The notes: generated from the letters alone by a model not told the origin. 64,000 nucleotides of DNA from an uncultured Alcanivorax sp. (GCF_947258575.1 NZ_CAMYIV010000008.1:62001-126000), one strand, 5' to 3'; counted from the stretch's first letter, positions 38,939-47,834 are shown. Numbers and translations: made by a program.

Positions 38939-38976
38939 GTCTGTGCCCGCGCCCATGGTTGGCCGCGGGCACAGAC
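38939..38976. terminator. Long hairpin inside the H/I element pair
   Basis: GTCTGTGCCCGCG and CGCGGGCACAGAC form a perfect 13-bp stem around a 12-base loop. It lies centrally between copies H and I and between two converging genes. No T-run is present. Confidence 0.65.
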
Positions 38977-38999
38977 ATTAAGCCCCCAAAGAGCGCCAT

Positions 39000-39037
39000 C
39001 GCGACTCGAAGCTAGCCGCTAGAAGCTCACAGCTGCC
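39000..39037 (-). repeat. Heptad stop element, copy I (CTAG type), at the enoyl-CoA hydratase stop
   Basis: Read on the minus strand directly after the TGA: GGC, AGCTGTG, AGCTTCT, AGCGGCT, AGCTTCG, then AGTCGCG. The GGC start and CGCG end are the same as in the TTAA-type copies. Confidence 0.83.
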
Positions 39038-39805
39038 TCACCCCTTGCTCTTGTTCACCATGGCCGCCAACACCGCCTTGGCCTCATCGCCTTGCAGCAT
39101 CTCGCCGAACAGGGCCAGGTCTTCCTCCAGCACATCCTGCAGCGGCTTGCTGATCGCCTGGCGCATCAATCGTTTGCTCTCGCGCAGGGCCTTCGGCGGT
39201 TTCTTTGCCAGGGCGTCGGCCCAACCGCGGGCGGTGGATTGCAGTTCGTCACGCCCCACCACCTTGGCGATCAGGCCGGCCTCGAAGGCTTCCTGTGCCA
39301 GCATGGGCTCACCCAGCAGCAACATGCGGGCGGCACGCTGATAACCCAGCCAGTCAGGCAGCAGCTTGGCGGAACCGGCTTCCGGCACCGCGCCGAGATC
39401 GGCGAAGGGGGTGATGAACTTGGCATCGTCGGACGCGACCACCATGTCCATGTGCAGCAGCATGGTGGTGCCCACGCCCACCGCATTGCCCTGAACAGCG
39501 GCTACCACCACTTTCGGGAAGGCATAAATCGCCTTGATGAAATTCGCCGCCTCACCCACTTCACCGGGCTTGGCATTGAGAAAGTCCACCAGATCGTTGC
39601 CGGCGCTGAAGGATTTGCCTTCAGCGGCAAACAGCACCACGCGAATCTCCTCGCTCTGTTCGGCGGCGTTGAGCAGGGCAATCATATCCCGGTACATGGC
39701 GCCGGTAAGGGCGTTCAATTTATCCGGGCGGTTCAGGGTAATTTCCAACACTGATTCGGTGTGTGTCACCAGAATCAGATCACTTTCCAGTGTCGGCAAG
39801 GTCAC
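39038..39805 (-). CDS. Enoyl-CoA hydratase/isomerase family protein
   Basis: A 255-residue crotonase-fold enzyme. Typical blocks are VLEITLNRPDKLNALTGAMYRDM, FSAGNDLVDFL (first oxyanion loop, Gly-Asn), AVQGNAVGVGTTMLLHMDMVVAS and FADLGAVPEAGSAKLLPDWLGYQRA in order. The second Glu in PEAG suggests hydratase or isomerase activity, probably on fatty-acyl or aromatic acyl-CoA. I start at GTG 39805 because GGGAGAG lies just upstream; the frame is open to 39865 but those residues are not conserved. Its stop codon is immediately followed by heptad element copy I. Confidence 0.88.
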   Translation of the reverse strand: MTLPTLESDLILVTHTESVLEITLNRPDKLNALTGAMYRDMIALLNAAEQSEEIRVVLFAAEGKSFSAGNDLVDFLNAKPGEVGEAANFIKAIYAFPKVVVAAVQGNAVGVGTTMLLHMDMVVASDDAKFITPFADLGAVPEAGSAKLLPDWLGYQRAARMLLLGEPMLAQEAFEAGLIAKVVGRDELQSTARGWADALAKKPPKALRESKRLMRQAISKPLQDVLEEDLALFGEMLQGDEAKAVLAAMVNKSKG

Positions 39806-39942
39806 GACAGCTCTCCCAATCATTATTTGTCGGGCAAGGCTAGCCGTCCGCCCCGCCCATGCCAAGGACGAATACCGACAAAGGGTATTGACCAGCCGGT
39901 CAAAGCACCTTAAAAAAGCGCACCTCTCCTGAGATCGTCACC

Positions 39943-40740
39943 GTGAAACTGATCACTTTCGATCCTTTCCGCACCCTGGGCCTACCCGGCGTGCGTTATA
40001 TCAAGCCGGAACACATGAACCAGCACCGCGATGCGTTGGCAGAAGCGGACTGGTTGCTGTTCCCCGGCTACTGGCAGATCAACAGCCTGCATTACGTGCT
40101 CAAGCGGCCGATCTTCCCCAGCCTGAGCAGCTACCACCTGGGTCATGACAAGGTGGAGATGACCCGCGCCCTGCAGACTGCCTGCCCGGAGCATGTGCCG
40201 GAGACACTGATTGTCGCCTCCGACAAGTACGGTATTGGCCAGGTGCTGGATCAATGGCGGTTTCCGTTTGTGGCCAAATCAGTGCGCTCCAGCCAGGGCA
40301 TGGGCGTCTACCTGATCGAGAACCGCCAACAGTTTCTCGACTATGCGGAGCGCGAAGCCGTGCTCTATATCCAGAAGCTGCTACCCATTGTGCGCGACCT
40401 GCGGGTGGTGGTGGTGGGCGAGGAAGTCGTAGCCAGTTACTGGCGCGAAGGGGTGGGCTTTCTGAACAACGTAAGCCAGGGCGGGCGCGTGCGCACCGAT
40501 CTGTCGGTACCGGACAATGCCATTTCCCTGGTGGAGGGGCTGGCCCGTTATCTGGGCATCAACCATGCCGGCTTTGATGTGGCCATGGTGGATGGCCACC
40601 CCTACATCCTGGAATTCAATCGCCTGTTCGGCAACACCGGCATGCCCGACCTCAATCAGCGGGTACAGGGGGCCATGAGTCGTTACCTGCTGGGCGAGCC
40701 ATCGTCACCGCCCTCTTCAGACAGCAAGGTGTCCGCCTGA
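39943..40740 (+). CDS. ATP-grasp (RimK-like) ligase
   Basis: A 265-residue ATP-grasp protein. The ATP-binding half has FPFVAKSVRSSQGMGVYLIENRQQF and LYIQKLLPIVRDLRVVVVGEEVVASYWREG, and the metal-binding end is GHPYILEFNRLFGNTGMP with the conserved Glu and Asn. This pattern is closest to RimK/LysX-type ligases that add an amino acid to a carboxyl group. The substrate is unknown. Start is a GTG at 39943. Its 3' end overlaps that of the convergent ytjB gene by 58 bases, so both proteins end in codons read from the same DNA on opposite strands. Confidence 0.82.
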   Translation: MKLITFDPFRTLGLPGVRYIKPEHMNQHRDALAEADWLLFPGYWQINSLHYVLKRPIFPSLSSYHLGHDKVEMTRALQTACPEHVPETLIVASDKYGIGQVLDQWRFPFVAKSVRSSQGMGVYLIENRQQFLDYAEREAVLYIQKLLPIVRDLRVVVVGEEVVASYWREGVGFLNNVSQGGRVRTDLSVPDNAISLVEGLARYLGINHAGFDVAMVDGHPYILEFNRLFGNTGMPDLNQRVQGAMSRYLLGEPSSPPSSDSKVSA

Positions 40741-41876
40741 GTGCGCAGCAGGTTCTGGTAACGGTGAGCCAGCTGCTCAACCGGCTGTAGCCTCACCTTG
40801 TGATCGCCGGCGGTCACCACCTGGGCCTTTTCCGGCTGGTACAAGGCTTTCACATCCAGCTCGGTGGCGGCCAATTGTGCTTCCGGCACATTCAGCCGTC
40901 CCGGCACCCCGGCCACACACAGGGACCAGGCTTCCTGCTGGTCCCCATCGGTGGTGACCAGTGCCTTGAATTCCAGAGGCGGTTTGCCCTGTTGCTTGCG
41001 TAACGGCGCCAGCAGACGCACCACTCGCAGGAACAACAGGCCGGCGCACAGCGCGGAAAAGGCACAGCGCGACGCCGGCTCCTGGTAAAAAAACAACCCG
41101 GCCTGATCCCCCACTCTCTGACCTACCCGGCCTCCGTAGATACCCGCCACCTTGTCGAGGATCCGCTGATAATCCGCTAACACCTCGACCATGGCCGCCT
41201 GGGTATAACGCTGACGGATGTGCTCGAAATTCACGATACTCAGGCGCAGCTGGGCCAGCGGCTCGGCCCCTTCCGGCAGGGGCTCGGTCAGCGCCTGCGT
41301 CGATGCCTGAGTGGCCAGCGGGGAAGGTGCCGGCGGCTCTACCGGAACCGCTTCTACGGGTTCCGGCGGCGCTGGCAACAAGCGTTGCTGGATCAGCGCT
41401 GCCGCGACCCGCAGCAGCAACAGGCACAATACCGCCAGCACAAAGCCGGCTTCCAGGCGCTGGCGCGGCAAGGCACTGGTATCGCCCAGCAGGGTCAGGG
41501 TCCCCGCCAGTTCACCGTCCGGCAGCGCCACCGGCACCGAGATAACCAGATCGGAACGAGACACCCCGGTCAGGCCCACCTGGATATCCGCGGCATCCTG
41601 AAACCGCACCCCGGCCACCGGGGCCAGCTGTACGGTTTCCCGACCGATCAGGTTAATGCTGATGGAATCATCGCTGGCCAGGGCCTCGGCCGCCCGGCGG
41701 GCGGTCTGTTCGGCCAGCGCCTGCAGCTGCACCTTGCGCTCCTGCTCCAGACGCGCGGAGAAGTGCTCGAGAAAATAGACACCGACCACCAGCATGGCCA
41801 GCAGCATCAGGATCAGCTCTCGCAGCAGGCTGCGCTGTTGCCGAATCCATGGCCGCCATTGTTCCCACAGGGACAT
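40683..41876 (-). CDS. AhpA/YtjB family membrane protein
   Basis: A 397-residue protein of the YtjB/SMP group, typically found beside serB. One N-terminal membrane helix (LRELILMLLAMLVVGVYFLEHF) is followed by a periplasmic segment, a second helix at about 170-190 (AGFVLAVLCLLLLRVAAAL), a Pro/Glu-rich linker and a cytoplasmic domain (LRLSIVNFEHIRQRYTQAAMVEVLADYQRIL) that recalls a degenerate cyclase fold. The role is unknown. I start at ATG 41876 because the family begins there; the frame upstream is open but unlike it. It is divergent from serB, as in Pseudomonas, and separated from it by a MITE-like element. Confidence 0.82.
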   Translation of the reverse strand: MSLWEQWRPWIRQQRSLLRELILMLLAMLVVGVYFLEHFSARLEQERKVQLQALAEQTARRAAEALASDDSISINLIGRETVQLAPVAGVRFQDAADIQVGLTGVSRSDLVISVPVALPDGELAGTLTLLGDTSALPRQRLEAGFVLAVLCLLLLRVAAALIQQRLLPAPPEPVEAVPVEPPAPSPLATQASTQALTEPLPEGAEPLAQLRLSIVNFEHIRQRYTQAAMVEVLADYQRILDKVAGIYGGRVGQRVGDQAGLFFYQEPASRCAFSALCAGLLFLRVVRLLAPLRKQQGKPPLEFKALVTTDGDQQEAWSLCVAGVPGRLNVPEAQLAATELDVKALYQPEKAQVVTAGDHKVRLQPVEQLAHRYQNLLRTQADTLLSEEGGDDGSPSR

Positions 41877-42360
41877 AGAGTTGCATTCCGTAGTATTGAG
41901 CTCGCGCGCAGTATACCGCGACAGGGCAGACAGCCCGAACATTTCACCGAATGCTGTGTAGTAGGCGAGTGATAAAGTGCCTCCGGTGCGTTCAGGCTGT
42001 GCCGTGTCAGGCTGGACGCCTTTCCAAGCAGCCTGGGCGCGCCGGAGGGGCTTTAGCGCTCGTCTAATGCATAGCAAGCGTAGGAGTTACAAATGGCGCA
42101 GTCCCTGAACAGGCAACCAGCCACCTCACTGTGAACACGTTTGGCTCAGGAGCGCTTTGGTGAAATGTTCGGGCTCACCGTTGACCGAATCGGCGCACCT
42201 TAGCAGCGATGGTGCATCAACGGACGGTTGGCGATGTAAAACATCGCTAATCCCCAAGGCACTGCCGCTTGCGGTACCATTTCTGCTACCCTTACGCGGT
42301 TTTCGCGGGAGCCACTGCTTCCGCTTTCCGCTTGTCTGACTTGCCCCCGGGAGCCCATGC
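41877..42360. other. Long intergenic region between ytjB and serB
   Basis: These 484 bases hold the MITE-like element (41932-42175) and, to its right, two small hairpins: GCACC/GGTGC at 42194-42215 and GCGATG/CATCGC at about 42231-42249. The serB promoter should be to the right of 42175 and the ytjB promoter in or left of the element. A mini-ORF at 42093-42134 (MAQSLNRQPATSL) has a good TAGGAG site but no clear role. Confidence 0.55.
41932..42175. mobile_element. MITE-like element with perfect 17-bp terminal inverted repeats
   Basis: AGCCCGAACATTTCACC at 41932-41948 and its exact complement at 42159-42175 bracket 210 bases. The interior has no long ORF but does carry a ribosome site and ATG at 42080-42095 leading to a 13-codon frame. 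That is what a deleted insertion sequence (start of a transposase gene plus both ends) would look like. No target duplication is evident at the borders. Confidence 0.6.
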
Positions 42361-43596
42361 GTGCGCGAGATCATTCTGATTCAGGTATCCGGCAGTGACC
42401 GTCCCGGTCTGACCGCCGCTTTCACCCGGATTCTGGCCCGTTACCGGCTCAATATCCTGGATATCGGCCAGGCCGTGATCCACGACACCCTGTCGCTGGG
42501 TATCCTGGTGGAAACCCCGCCAGACGCGGAATCCTCGGCGGTGCTCAAGGATCTGTTGTTCGAGGCCCACAAGCTGAACATCAATGTGCGCTTCCGTCCC
42601 ATCGACGAAGACCGCTACGAGGAATGGGTGTCCGGCCAGGGCAAGGACCGCCACATCATCACCCTGCTGGCGCGCAAGATCACCGCTGAACAACTCTCCG
42701 ACGTGACCGCCACGGTGGCAGACAACGGCCTGAACATTGACAGCATCGCCCGCCTGTCCGGCCGGGTGCATCTGGAAGGGGAAGCGCTCAACGAGGACAG
42801 TCGCGCCTGCATCGAGATTTCCGTGCGCGGTGAGCCGAAAGACGGCGAAGCCATGCGAGCCGCCTTCCTCAGCATCGCCAACGAACGCAATCTGGACATC
42901 GCCTTCCAGCGCGACAGCGCCTTCCGCCGTAACCGTCGCCTGGTGGTGTTCGATATGGATTCCACCCTGATCCGCTCGGAAGTCATCGACGAGCTGGCCA
43001 TGGAAGCCGGGGTGGGCGAAGAGGTGGCTGAAATCACCGAGCGGGCCATGCGCGGTGAGCTGGATTTCAACGAAAGTTTCCGGGCCCGGGTGGCCCTGCT
43101 CAAGGGGCTGGATGAAGGCGCCCTGGAGCGGGTGCGCGAACGCATCCAGCTCACCGAAGGGGCGCAACGGCTGATCAGCACCCTGCGCGCCCTGGGCTAT
43201 CGCACGGCCATTCTATCCGGCGGCTTCACCTGGTTCGGTCAGTGGCTGCAACAGTTGCTGGGCATCGATTATGTGTACGCCAACGAGCTGGAAATCGAGA
43301 ACGGCCAGGTCACCGGCCGGGTAGTCGGGCAAATCGTCAACGGCCAGCGCAAGGCCGATCTGCTCAAGCAGATCGCCACCCAGGAAGGCATCAGCCTGGA
43401 ACAGGTTATCGCCGTGGGCGACGGCGCCAACGACCTGCCCATGCTCGGCGAAGCCGGCTTGGGCATCGCCTTCCGCGCCAAACCCCTGGTAAAACAGAAC
43501 GCCGAACAGGCCATCTCCACGCTGGGCCTGGACGGGATTCTTTATCTGATCGGGGTACGGGACAAGGATCAGGCAGAACTGCTTAAGAGCAATTAA
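42361..43596 (+). CDS. serB: Phosphoserine phosphatase
   Basis: SerB makes serine from phosphoserine. The 411-residue protein is the long Pseudomonas-type form with two N-terminal ACT domains (ILIQVSGSDRPGLTAAF and IITLLARKITAEQLSDV) and a C-terminal HAD phosphatase. The nucleophile Asp198 and acid Asp200 are in VVFDMDSTLIRSEVIDELA, motif II is AILSGGFTWF and motif III IAVGDGANDLPMLGEAGLGIAF. The start is a GTG at 42361 with GGGAG eight bases upstream; a nearby ATG is out of frame. The last two codons, including the TAA, lie inside heptad element copy E. It converges on fimX. Confidence 0.97.
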   Translation: MREIILIQVSGSDRPGLTAAFTRILARYRLNILDIGQAVIHDTLSLGILVETPPDAESSAVLKDLLFEAHKLNINVRFRPIDEDRYEEWVSGQGKDRHIITLLARKITAEQLSDVTATVADNGLNIDSIARLSGRVHLEGEALNEDSRACIEISVRGEPKDGEAMRAAFLSIANERNLDIAFQRDSAFRRNRRLVVFDMDSTLIRSEVIDELAMEAGVGEEVAEITERAMRGELDFNESFRARVALLKGLDEGALERVRERIQLTEGAQRLISTLRALGYRTAILSGGFTWFGQWLQQLLGIDYVYANELEIENGQVTGRVVGQIVNGQRKADLLKQIATQEGISLEQVIAVGDGANDLPMLGEAGLGIAFRAKPLVKQNAEQAISTLGLDGILYLIGVRDKDQAELLKSN

Positions 43597-43627
43597 TAGT
43601 TAATAGTGAATAATTAATAGTTGCGCG
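43588..43627 (+). repeat. Heptad stop element, copy E, containing the serB stop
   Basis: GC, then AATTAAT, AGTTAAT, AGTGAAT, AATTAAT, then AGTTGCGCG. The serB TAA (43594-43596) is the TAA of the first unit. It forms an inverted pair with copy F around the terminator at 43655-43689. Confidence 0.85.
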
Positions 43628-43654
43628 AGACAGCTTTGCCTTGTCTTTAAACAT

Positions 43655-43689
43655 AAGAGGCCGCGCCCAGGCTATGGGCGCGGCCTCTT
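43655..43689. terminator. Bidirectional terminator between serB and fimX, inside the E/F element pair
   Basis: AAGAGGCCGCGCCCA and TGGGCGCGGCCTCTT form a long perfect stem. Almost the same hairpin sits beside copy G at 52677-52712, so it appears to be part of the element. Confidence 0.9.
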
Positions 43690-43715
43690 GCGTTTCAGAC
43701 AAGACAGACCCAAAC

Positions 43716-43754
43716 CGCGAATTATTAATTATTCACTATTAACTATTAATTGCC
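43716..43754 (-). repeat. Heptad stop element, copy F, after fimX
   Basis: Read on the minus strand: GGC, AATTAAT, AGTTAAT, AGTGAAT, AATTAAT, AATTCGCG. Unit by unit it matches copy E in inverse orientation. It begins four bases after the fimX stop. Confidence 0.85.
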
Positions 43755-43757
43755 TTT

Positions 43758-45830
43758 TCACGCCGACTCCGGAATCTGCAACGTATCCATCGGCGCCTGC
43801 AGGTAGAAACCCTGCAGGTAATCGATCCCGCCGAGGGTCCACAGAGCCTGCATCTGGGCGGCGGATTCCACGAAACCTACCACCGTCTTGCGGTTGCCTT
43901 CCTTCACCTGTTTGACGATCTCGGTGAGACGCTGGCGGCCTTCTGACTTGGCCACATCCTGGGTGAAGGAGCCTTCGAATTTCACCATGGTGGCAGGAAT
44001 GTGCTGGAACAGTTTGAACGGGTCCAGGCCACCGCCAAAACGGCTGATGGAAATGCCGCAGCCGGCACTCTTCATCTTCTCGGCAAACACGCCGGCCTGC
44101 TTCAGGTAAGTGGTGGCATCGCCTTCGGTAAGCTGGAAGGTCACGCGGGAGCCGTCCATCTTGGCCGCTCGCATGGCCTTGAGCAGCCAGTCAGCCAGGG
44201 ACGCATCGGCCAGCGACCCACCATTGATATTGAACACCAGTTTCACCGGTTCGCTCATGGTCGCCGCCGAGCGCATGGCGTTAAGTACCACCCAGCGATC
44301 AATCTTGCCCACCAGCCCCTGCTCGGCCGCCACCGGAATGAACTCGCTGGCCTCCATGGCTTCGCCCTGTTTCTGGGGCAGGTTCACAAACACCTCGAAA
44401 ACATGCTCACTGTCGTCTTCCAGATTCATCAGCGGCTGGTAGCGCAGATTGAAACTGCCCTGCTCCAGCGCCTGACGCAGCAGCATGACAATGGCCTCGG
44501 AAGAACCGGCGGCCACCTCGTCCATGGGGTCGTGCACCTTGATGCTGTTGCCCTTGCCACTGTTTTCCCGTTGGGCCTGGTTACAACATTTCAGGGCCGT
44601 GGTCAGGGTGCCCTGACCGCTGCGAGCATCCTCACGGACAAAGGCGACACCCACACTGGCGGTTACCTGGATGGTCTTGGCCGCCACTTCCGGCATCAGC
44701 CCTTCAATACCGGCCCGCAGGCGCTCGGCCAAATCCTCGGCCTCGTCGGTGTCAGCCACCGGCAGCAGCACGGCAAAATCCTCACCATCCACCCGGGCCA
44801 GCTTGGCATCGCCAACCTGACCTCCGAGCCAGTCGGCTACTGCCCGCAAAATTTCATCGGCGCCATCAATCCCCAGGGAGGATTGATGTTGCTCGAAGTC
44901 ATCCAGACGCAGATACAGCACGGTAGCCAACTGCCCTTCGCGGGCCGCTTCGGCCACCGCATCATCAAGCTGATCCATAAACCATTTGCGGGCGAACAGG
45001 CCGGTGACCTGATCTTTCTGGCTCATCTCATGGAGCCGTTCCTGCATTTCGTTCTCGTCCACGCCGCCGGCGCGGATCACGATCTGGGTACAGGCTTCGC
45101 CGTCGTAGGTGCTGGACGAGAAAGTAAAGGACGCATCGAATTCATTGCCCTCGGTGTGAACCCCCTTGCAATCCAGCTCCTGGGTCTGGCTTTCATCCTG
45201 GGCGCGGCTACGCAGCAGCTGCTTGAGCTTGTCGTGATCCGCCGCCGACACCATGTCCATGATTGGCACGCCAGCGAGATCATCGGCGCTTTCATAGCCG
45301 AACAGCTCCACATAATTGTCGTTGGCGTGAATATGCATGCCATCAAGCACATAGGCGATGGCATCGCGGCTCTGATCCATCAACAGCGCCAGACGTTTTT
45401 CCGCATCGTGGCGAACAATCTCGGAATGCTGCAGCTCCTTGCGCAGGCGCAGATTTTCCACCACCCGGTCCACCATCAGGGTGAGCATGTCCCGATCGTC
45501 ATTGGGGACCACGCCACTGGCACCTTGCAGCAATGCAGCTTTTACGGTCTCGGCAGAAAAGGTGTTTTCCAGCAGAATCACCGGCACCGCCTTACCCAGA
45601 CGCTTGAGGTGAGCCATGGCGGATTCGAAGCTGCCATCACCAAAGGAAGGCCGGCATAGCATCAGCTCCCAGGCACCGCCCTTGAGGGCACGCAGCAAGT
45701 CATCCTCGCCCAGCGCCAGTTGCGCACGGGTCGCCCGGCCGGCATTGCGCAGCATATTCATCAGCTGCTCAGCCTCATCCTGTGAATCGTGGGCGATCAG
45801 TAGGCGGAGATTATCCAGGGCATAGCTCAT
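43758..45830 (-). CDS. fimX: FimX-like degenerate GGDEF-EAL c-di-GMP receptor
   Basis: The 690-residue protein has the FimX order: receiver-like domain (LRLLIAHDSQDEAEQLMNMLRNAGRATRAQL in order), PAS domain (about 150-260), GGDEF domain and EAL domain. Both enzymatic motifs are broken: GGDEF reads VDGEDF and EAL reads EVF, as in Pseudomonas FimX, which binds c-di-GMP through its inactive EAL domain and controls type IV pilus assembly and twitching. Length and N-terminus also fit FimX, so I start at 45830. It follows a PilZ-like gene and converges with serB, the same order as in Pseudomonas aeruginosa. Confidence 0.87.
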   Translation of the reverse strand: MSYALDNLRLLIAHDSQDEAEQLMNMLRNAGRATRAQLALGEDDLLRALKGGAWELMLCRPSFGDGSFESAMAHLKRLGKAVPVILLENTFSAETVKAALLQGASGVVPNDDRDMLTLMVDRVVENLRLRKELQHSEIVRHDAEKRLALLMDQSRDAIAYVLDGMHIHANDNYVELFGYESADDLAGVPIMDMVSAADHDKLKQLLRSRAQDESQTQELDCKGVHTEGNEFDASFTFSSSTYDGEACTQIVIRAGGVDENEMQERLHEMSQKDQVTGLFARKWFMDQLDDAVAEAAREGQLATVLYLRLDDFEQHQSSLGIDGADEILRAVADWLGGQVGDAKLARVDGEDFAVLLPVADTDEAEDLAERLRAGIEGLMPEVAAKTIQVTASVGVAFVREDARSGQGTLTTALKCCNQAQRENSGKGNSIKVHDPMDEVAAGSSEAIVMLLRQALEQGSFNLRYQPLMNLEDDSEHVFEVFVNLPQKQGEAMEASEFIPVAAEQGLVGKIDRWVVLNAMRSAATMSEPVKLVFNINGGSLADASLADWLLKAMRAAKMDGSRVTFQLTEGDATTYLKQAGVFAEKMKSAGCGISISRFGGGLDPFKLFQHIPATMVKFEGSFTQDVAKSEGRQRLTEIVKQVKEGNRKTVVGFVESAAQMQALWTLGGIDYLQGFYLQAPMDTLQIPESA

Positions 45831-46067
45831 GGGGTGACGACTCATACTGTTTTCGTACGGCCCACCATTGTGCCTGACAACCCTGTCTTGGCAACTTTCC
45901 AGCAGAAAAAGAGAGAACCGACCGACCTTTCCCGGGAGAGATCGCCACAGATTCCGTGTTTTCTGTTTATGAAAAGCAACCCGGCCAATGGCAGAAGACC
46001 ATCACACAGCATCCTCGCTGTGAACATAGCAAACGGGTCAGACGCGCATCAGCGCGCCTTGGAATTA

Positions 46068-47834
46068 TTAAAGACTGGACCAGATTGAATCCAGATCACC
46101 TTCATCATCATCGCTCACCGGCCTGACAGGAGCCGCTGGGGTCGCCATATCCCGGAACGGGTACTGGCTGAATCCAGATGCCCCCTGAGTGCGGCGCATC
46201 AACTGTACGCGACGGGGCTCGCCGGCCTCAACCAGCTCCACCTTAACGCCTTCGTTGAAACCCACGGTAGGCAGCAACAGGGTGGCCGGCTGGCCAACAC
46301 CGGTCAACTCCGGCAGCAGGATGGCCCGCATGAAATCACTGTCCTCTCCCTGCTTGCGCAGCGCGCGCGCCGCTACCGGTCGCCCCCCCGGAGCCAGCAA
46401 CTCCACCCCGAAACGAGCACCGTGATTGGGTAACTGGGTGACCCAGCGCACCACCGCCAGCATCCACTGGCTTTCCGGGTGATCACGCAGGGCCAGCAAC
46501 TCCCCCGTGCGCATCAGGCTTGGCGTATTGCCTTGCCAGGACAGGCAATAGCCACCGGGGCTGGCATTGACCTTCTGGCAATGATAGCTCTCCGGCAGCG
46601 CAGCCTCGCTGCGAAACGAGGAGTCGGGTTTGCCGATATCAATCGTTTCATTGGGGAATTCAGACTGATACGCCGTGGCCCAGGGATCTTCATGTTGTTG
46701 CTTTTGCCGGGTGCTCACTTTGATATTGCGCAGGAAGGGATTGTTCTCTTCTCCATCCCCCATCACCGTCAGGCTGCCGCGCTCGATCAGGGTTTCAAAC
46801 GGCACCTTGCCGGACAGAAAATAATGTACGCCCACCAGCCCGAAGCACAGCTCGATCTCGCCGCTTTCCGCCATGCGTTTGAAGGCCCGCTCAGTAAGCG
46901 CGCCCCACACCTGCTGCAGATGGCTCATCATGCTGTCAGTGAGCCCTTTGGGCACGACCAGCTCGCTGCTCTGCGGATCGCCTTTCCAGGCACTGATGGC
47001 CTGCACCAACCGGGTAGAATCAATATAGCGCCAGCTATCCGTTGCCTGGGAGGCGTGGGTGCGATAAATCGGCGGACGATCCGCCTGCAGATCGAACACG
47101 AACAGGTCTTCATCATCACTGGCGGTTTTGATCTCGATCAGATCCCCCCAGGTGAACGCGGCCTTGAACAGGGCTGCCAGTTCCTGCTGGCGCAATTGAT
47201 TGGGCTTGGCGGTGGCCAGTAACAGACAACGGGCATAGGCAGACTGGATACTGGAATTGCCCTTCTCGTCTTCCACCGGCGAAGCCGCGATGCCGTGCAG
47301 CTCCGCCAGCAGATAAAGTTGATGCAACTCCAGCCAGAGATGGCGAGGGCTGGGGAAGTACAACTGGTAGCAACGCAACAGCGTATCGCCAAGGGCGCTG
47401 ATAGCACGATGGATCGATGTGGTCACTGCGCGCCGAACCGTTTTGTCCTTGAGCTTACGCATCCCCCTCACGGCCACCAGTTTGTAACCATTGGCCAGGT
47501 GCCCCTGCAGGGCCTGGGCCAGACTGGCCACGCGACGCGCCTTGTCCGGCAAAACCAGAGACTGATTCAGGTAATGTTTCTGCAGGGAATCGCTGACATG
47601 CAGAATGGAAGGGCGCACCACTTCCAGCAACTGGAAGCGCTGCTTGGAGTCGATGTGCAGCCGATTCAGCTCCTGAATGAACTGATAGAGCTGACGGGCC
47701 GTTTCCCCCATGTTCATAACCGGGAGAGCATCAACCCATTGTTGCAGCTTCTTTGGCTGATCAGCGCCAAGTGTCAGGTGCGGCAAATCCTGCTCGGGCA
47801 GTTTCAAACGCACCGTTTGGGCTGGTTGCTCCAT
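46068..47834 (-). CDS. PilZ-like domain protein upstream of fimX
   Basis: A 588-residue cytoplasmic protein in the position of PA4958 of P. aeruginosa. Most of it is alpha-helical with no recognisable enzyme motif. Near residue 450 it has VNASPGGYCLSW, which fits the second PilZ c-di-GMP-binding motif (D/N-x-S-x-x-G); the arginine motif ahead of it is less clear. The end is acidic (VSDDDEGDLDSIWSSL). ATG 47834 is chosen because AAGGA lies ten bases before it; the earlier codons are not conserved-looking. It is likely to act with FimX in c-di-GMP control of type IV pili, by context. Confidence 0.68.
   Translation of the reverse strand: MEQPAQTVRLKLPEQDLPHLTLGADQPKKLQQWVDALPVMNMGETARQLYQFIQELNRLHIDSKQRFQLLEVVRPSILHVSDSLQKHYLNQSLVLPDKARRVASLAQALQGHLANGYKLVAVRGMRKLKDKTVRRAVTTSIHRAISALGDTLLRCYQLYFPSPRHLWLELHQLYLLAELHGIAASPVEDEKGNSSIQSAYARCLLLATAKPNQLRQQELAALFKAAFTWGDLIEIKTASDDEDLFVFDLQADRPPIYRTHASQATDSWRYIDSTRLVQAISAWKGDPQSSELVVPKGLTDSMMSHLQQVWGALTERAFKRMAESGEIELCFGLVGVHYFLSGKVPFETLIERGSLTVMGDGEENNPFLRNIKVSTRQKQQHEDPWATAYQSEFPNETIDIGKPDSSFRSEAALPESYHCQKVNASPGGYCLSWQGNTPSLMRTGELLALRDHPESQWMLAVVRWVTQLPNHGARFGVELLAPGGRPVAARALRKQGEDSDFMRAILLPELTGVGQPATLLLPTVGFNEGVKVELVEAGEPRRVQLMRRTQGASGFSQYPFRDMATPAAPVRPVSDDDEGDLDSIWSSL

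Noticed and set aside
42093-42134. 13-residue leader peptide gene before serB
   Set aside because: Good ribosome site, but it lies inside the MITE-like element, has no serine run and no attenuator follows.
44001-45659. 552-residue frame antisense to fimX
   Set aside because: Shadow frame with His/Gly/Gln composition and no domain.
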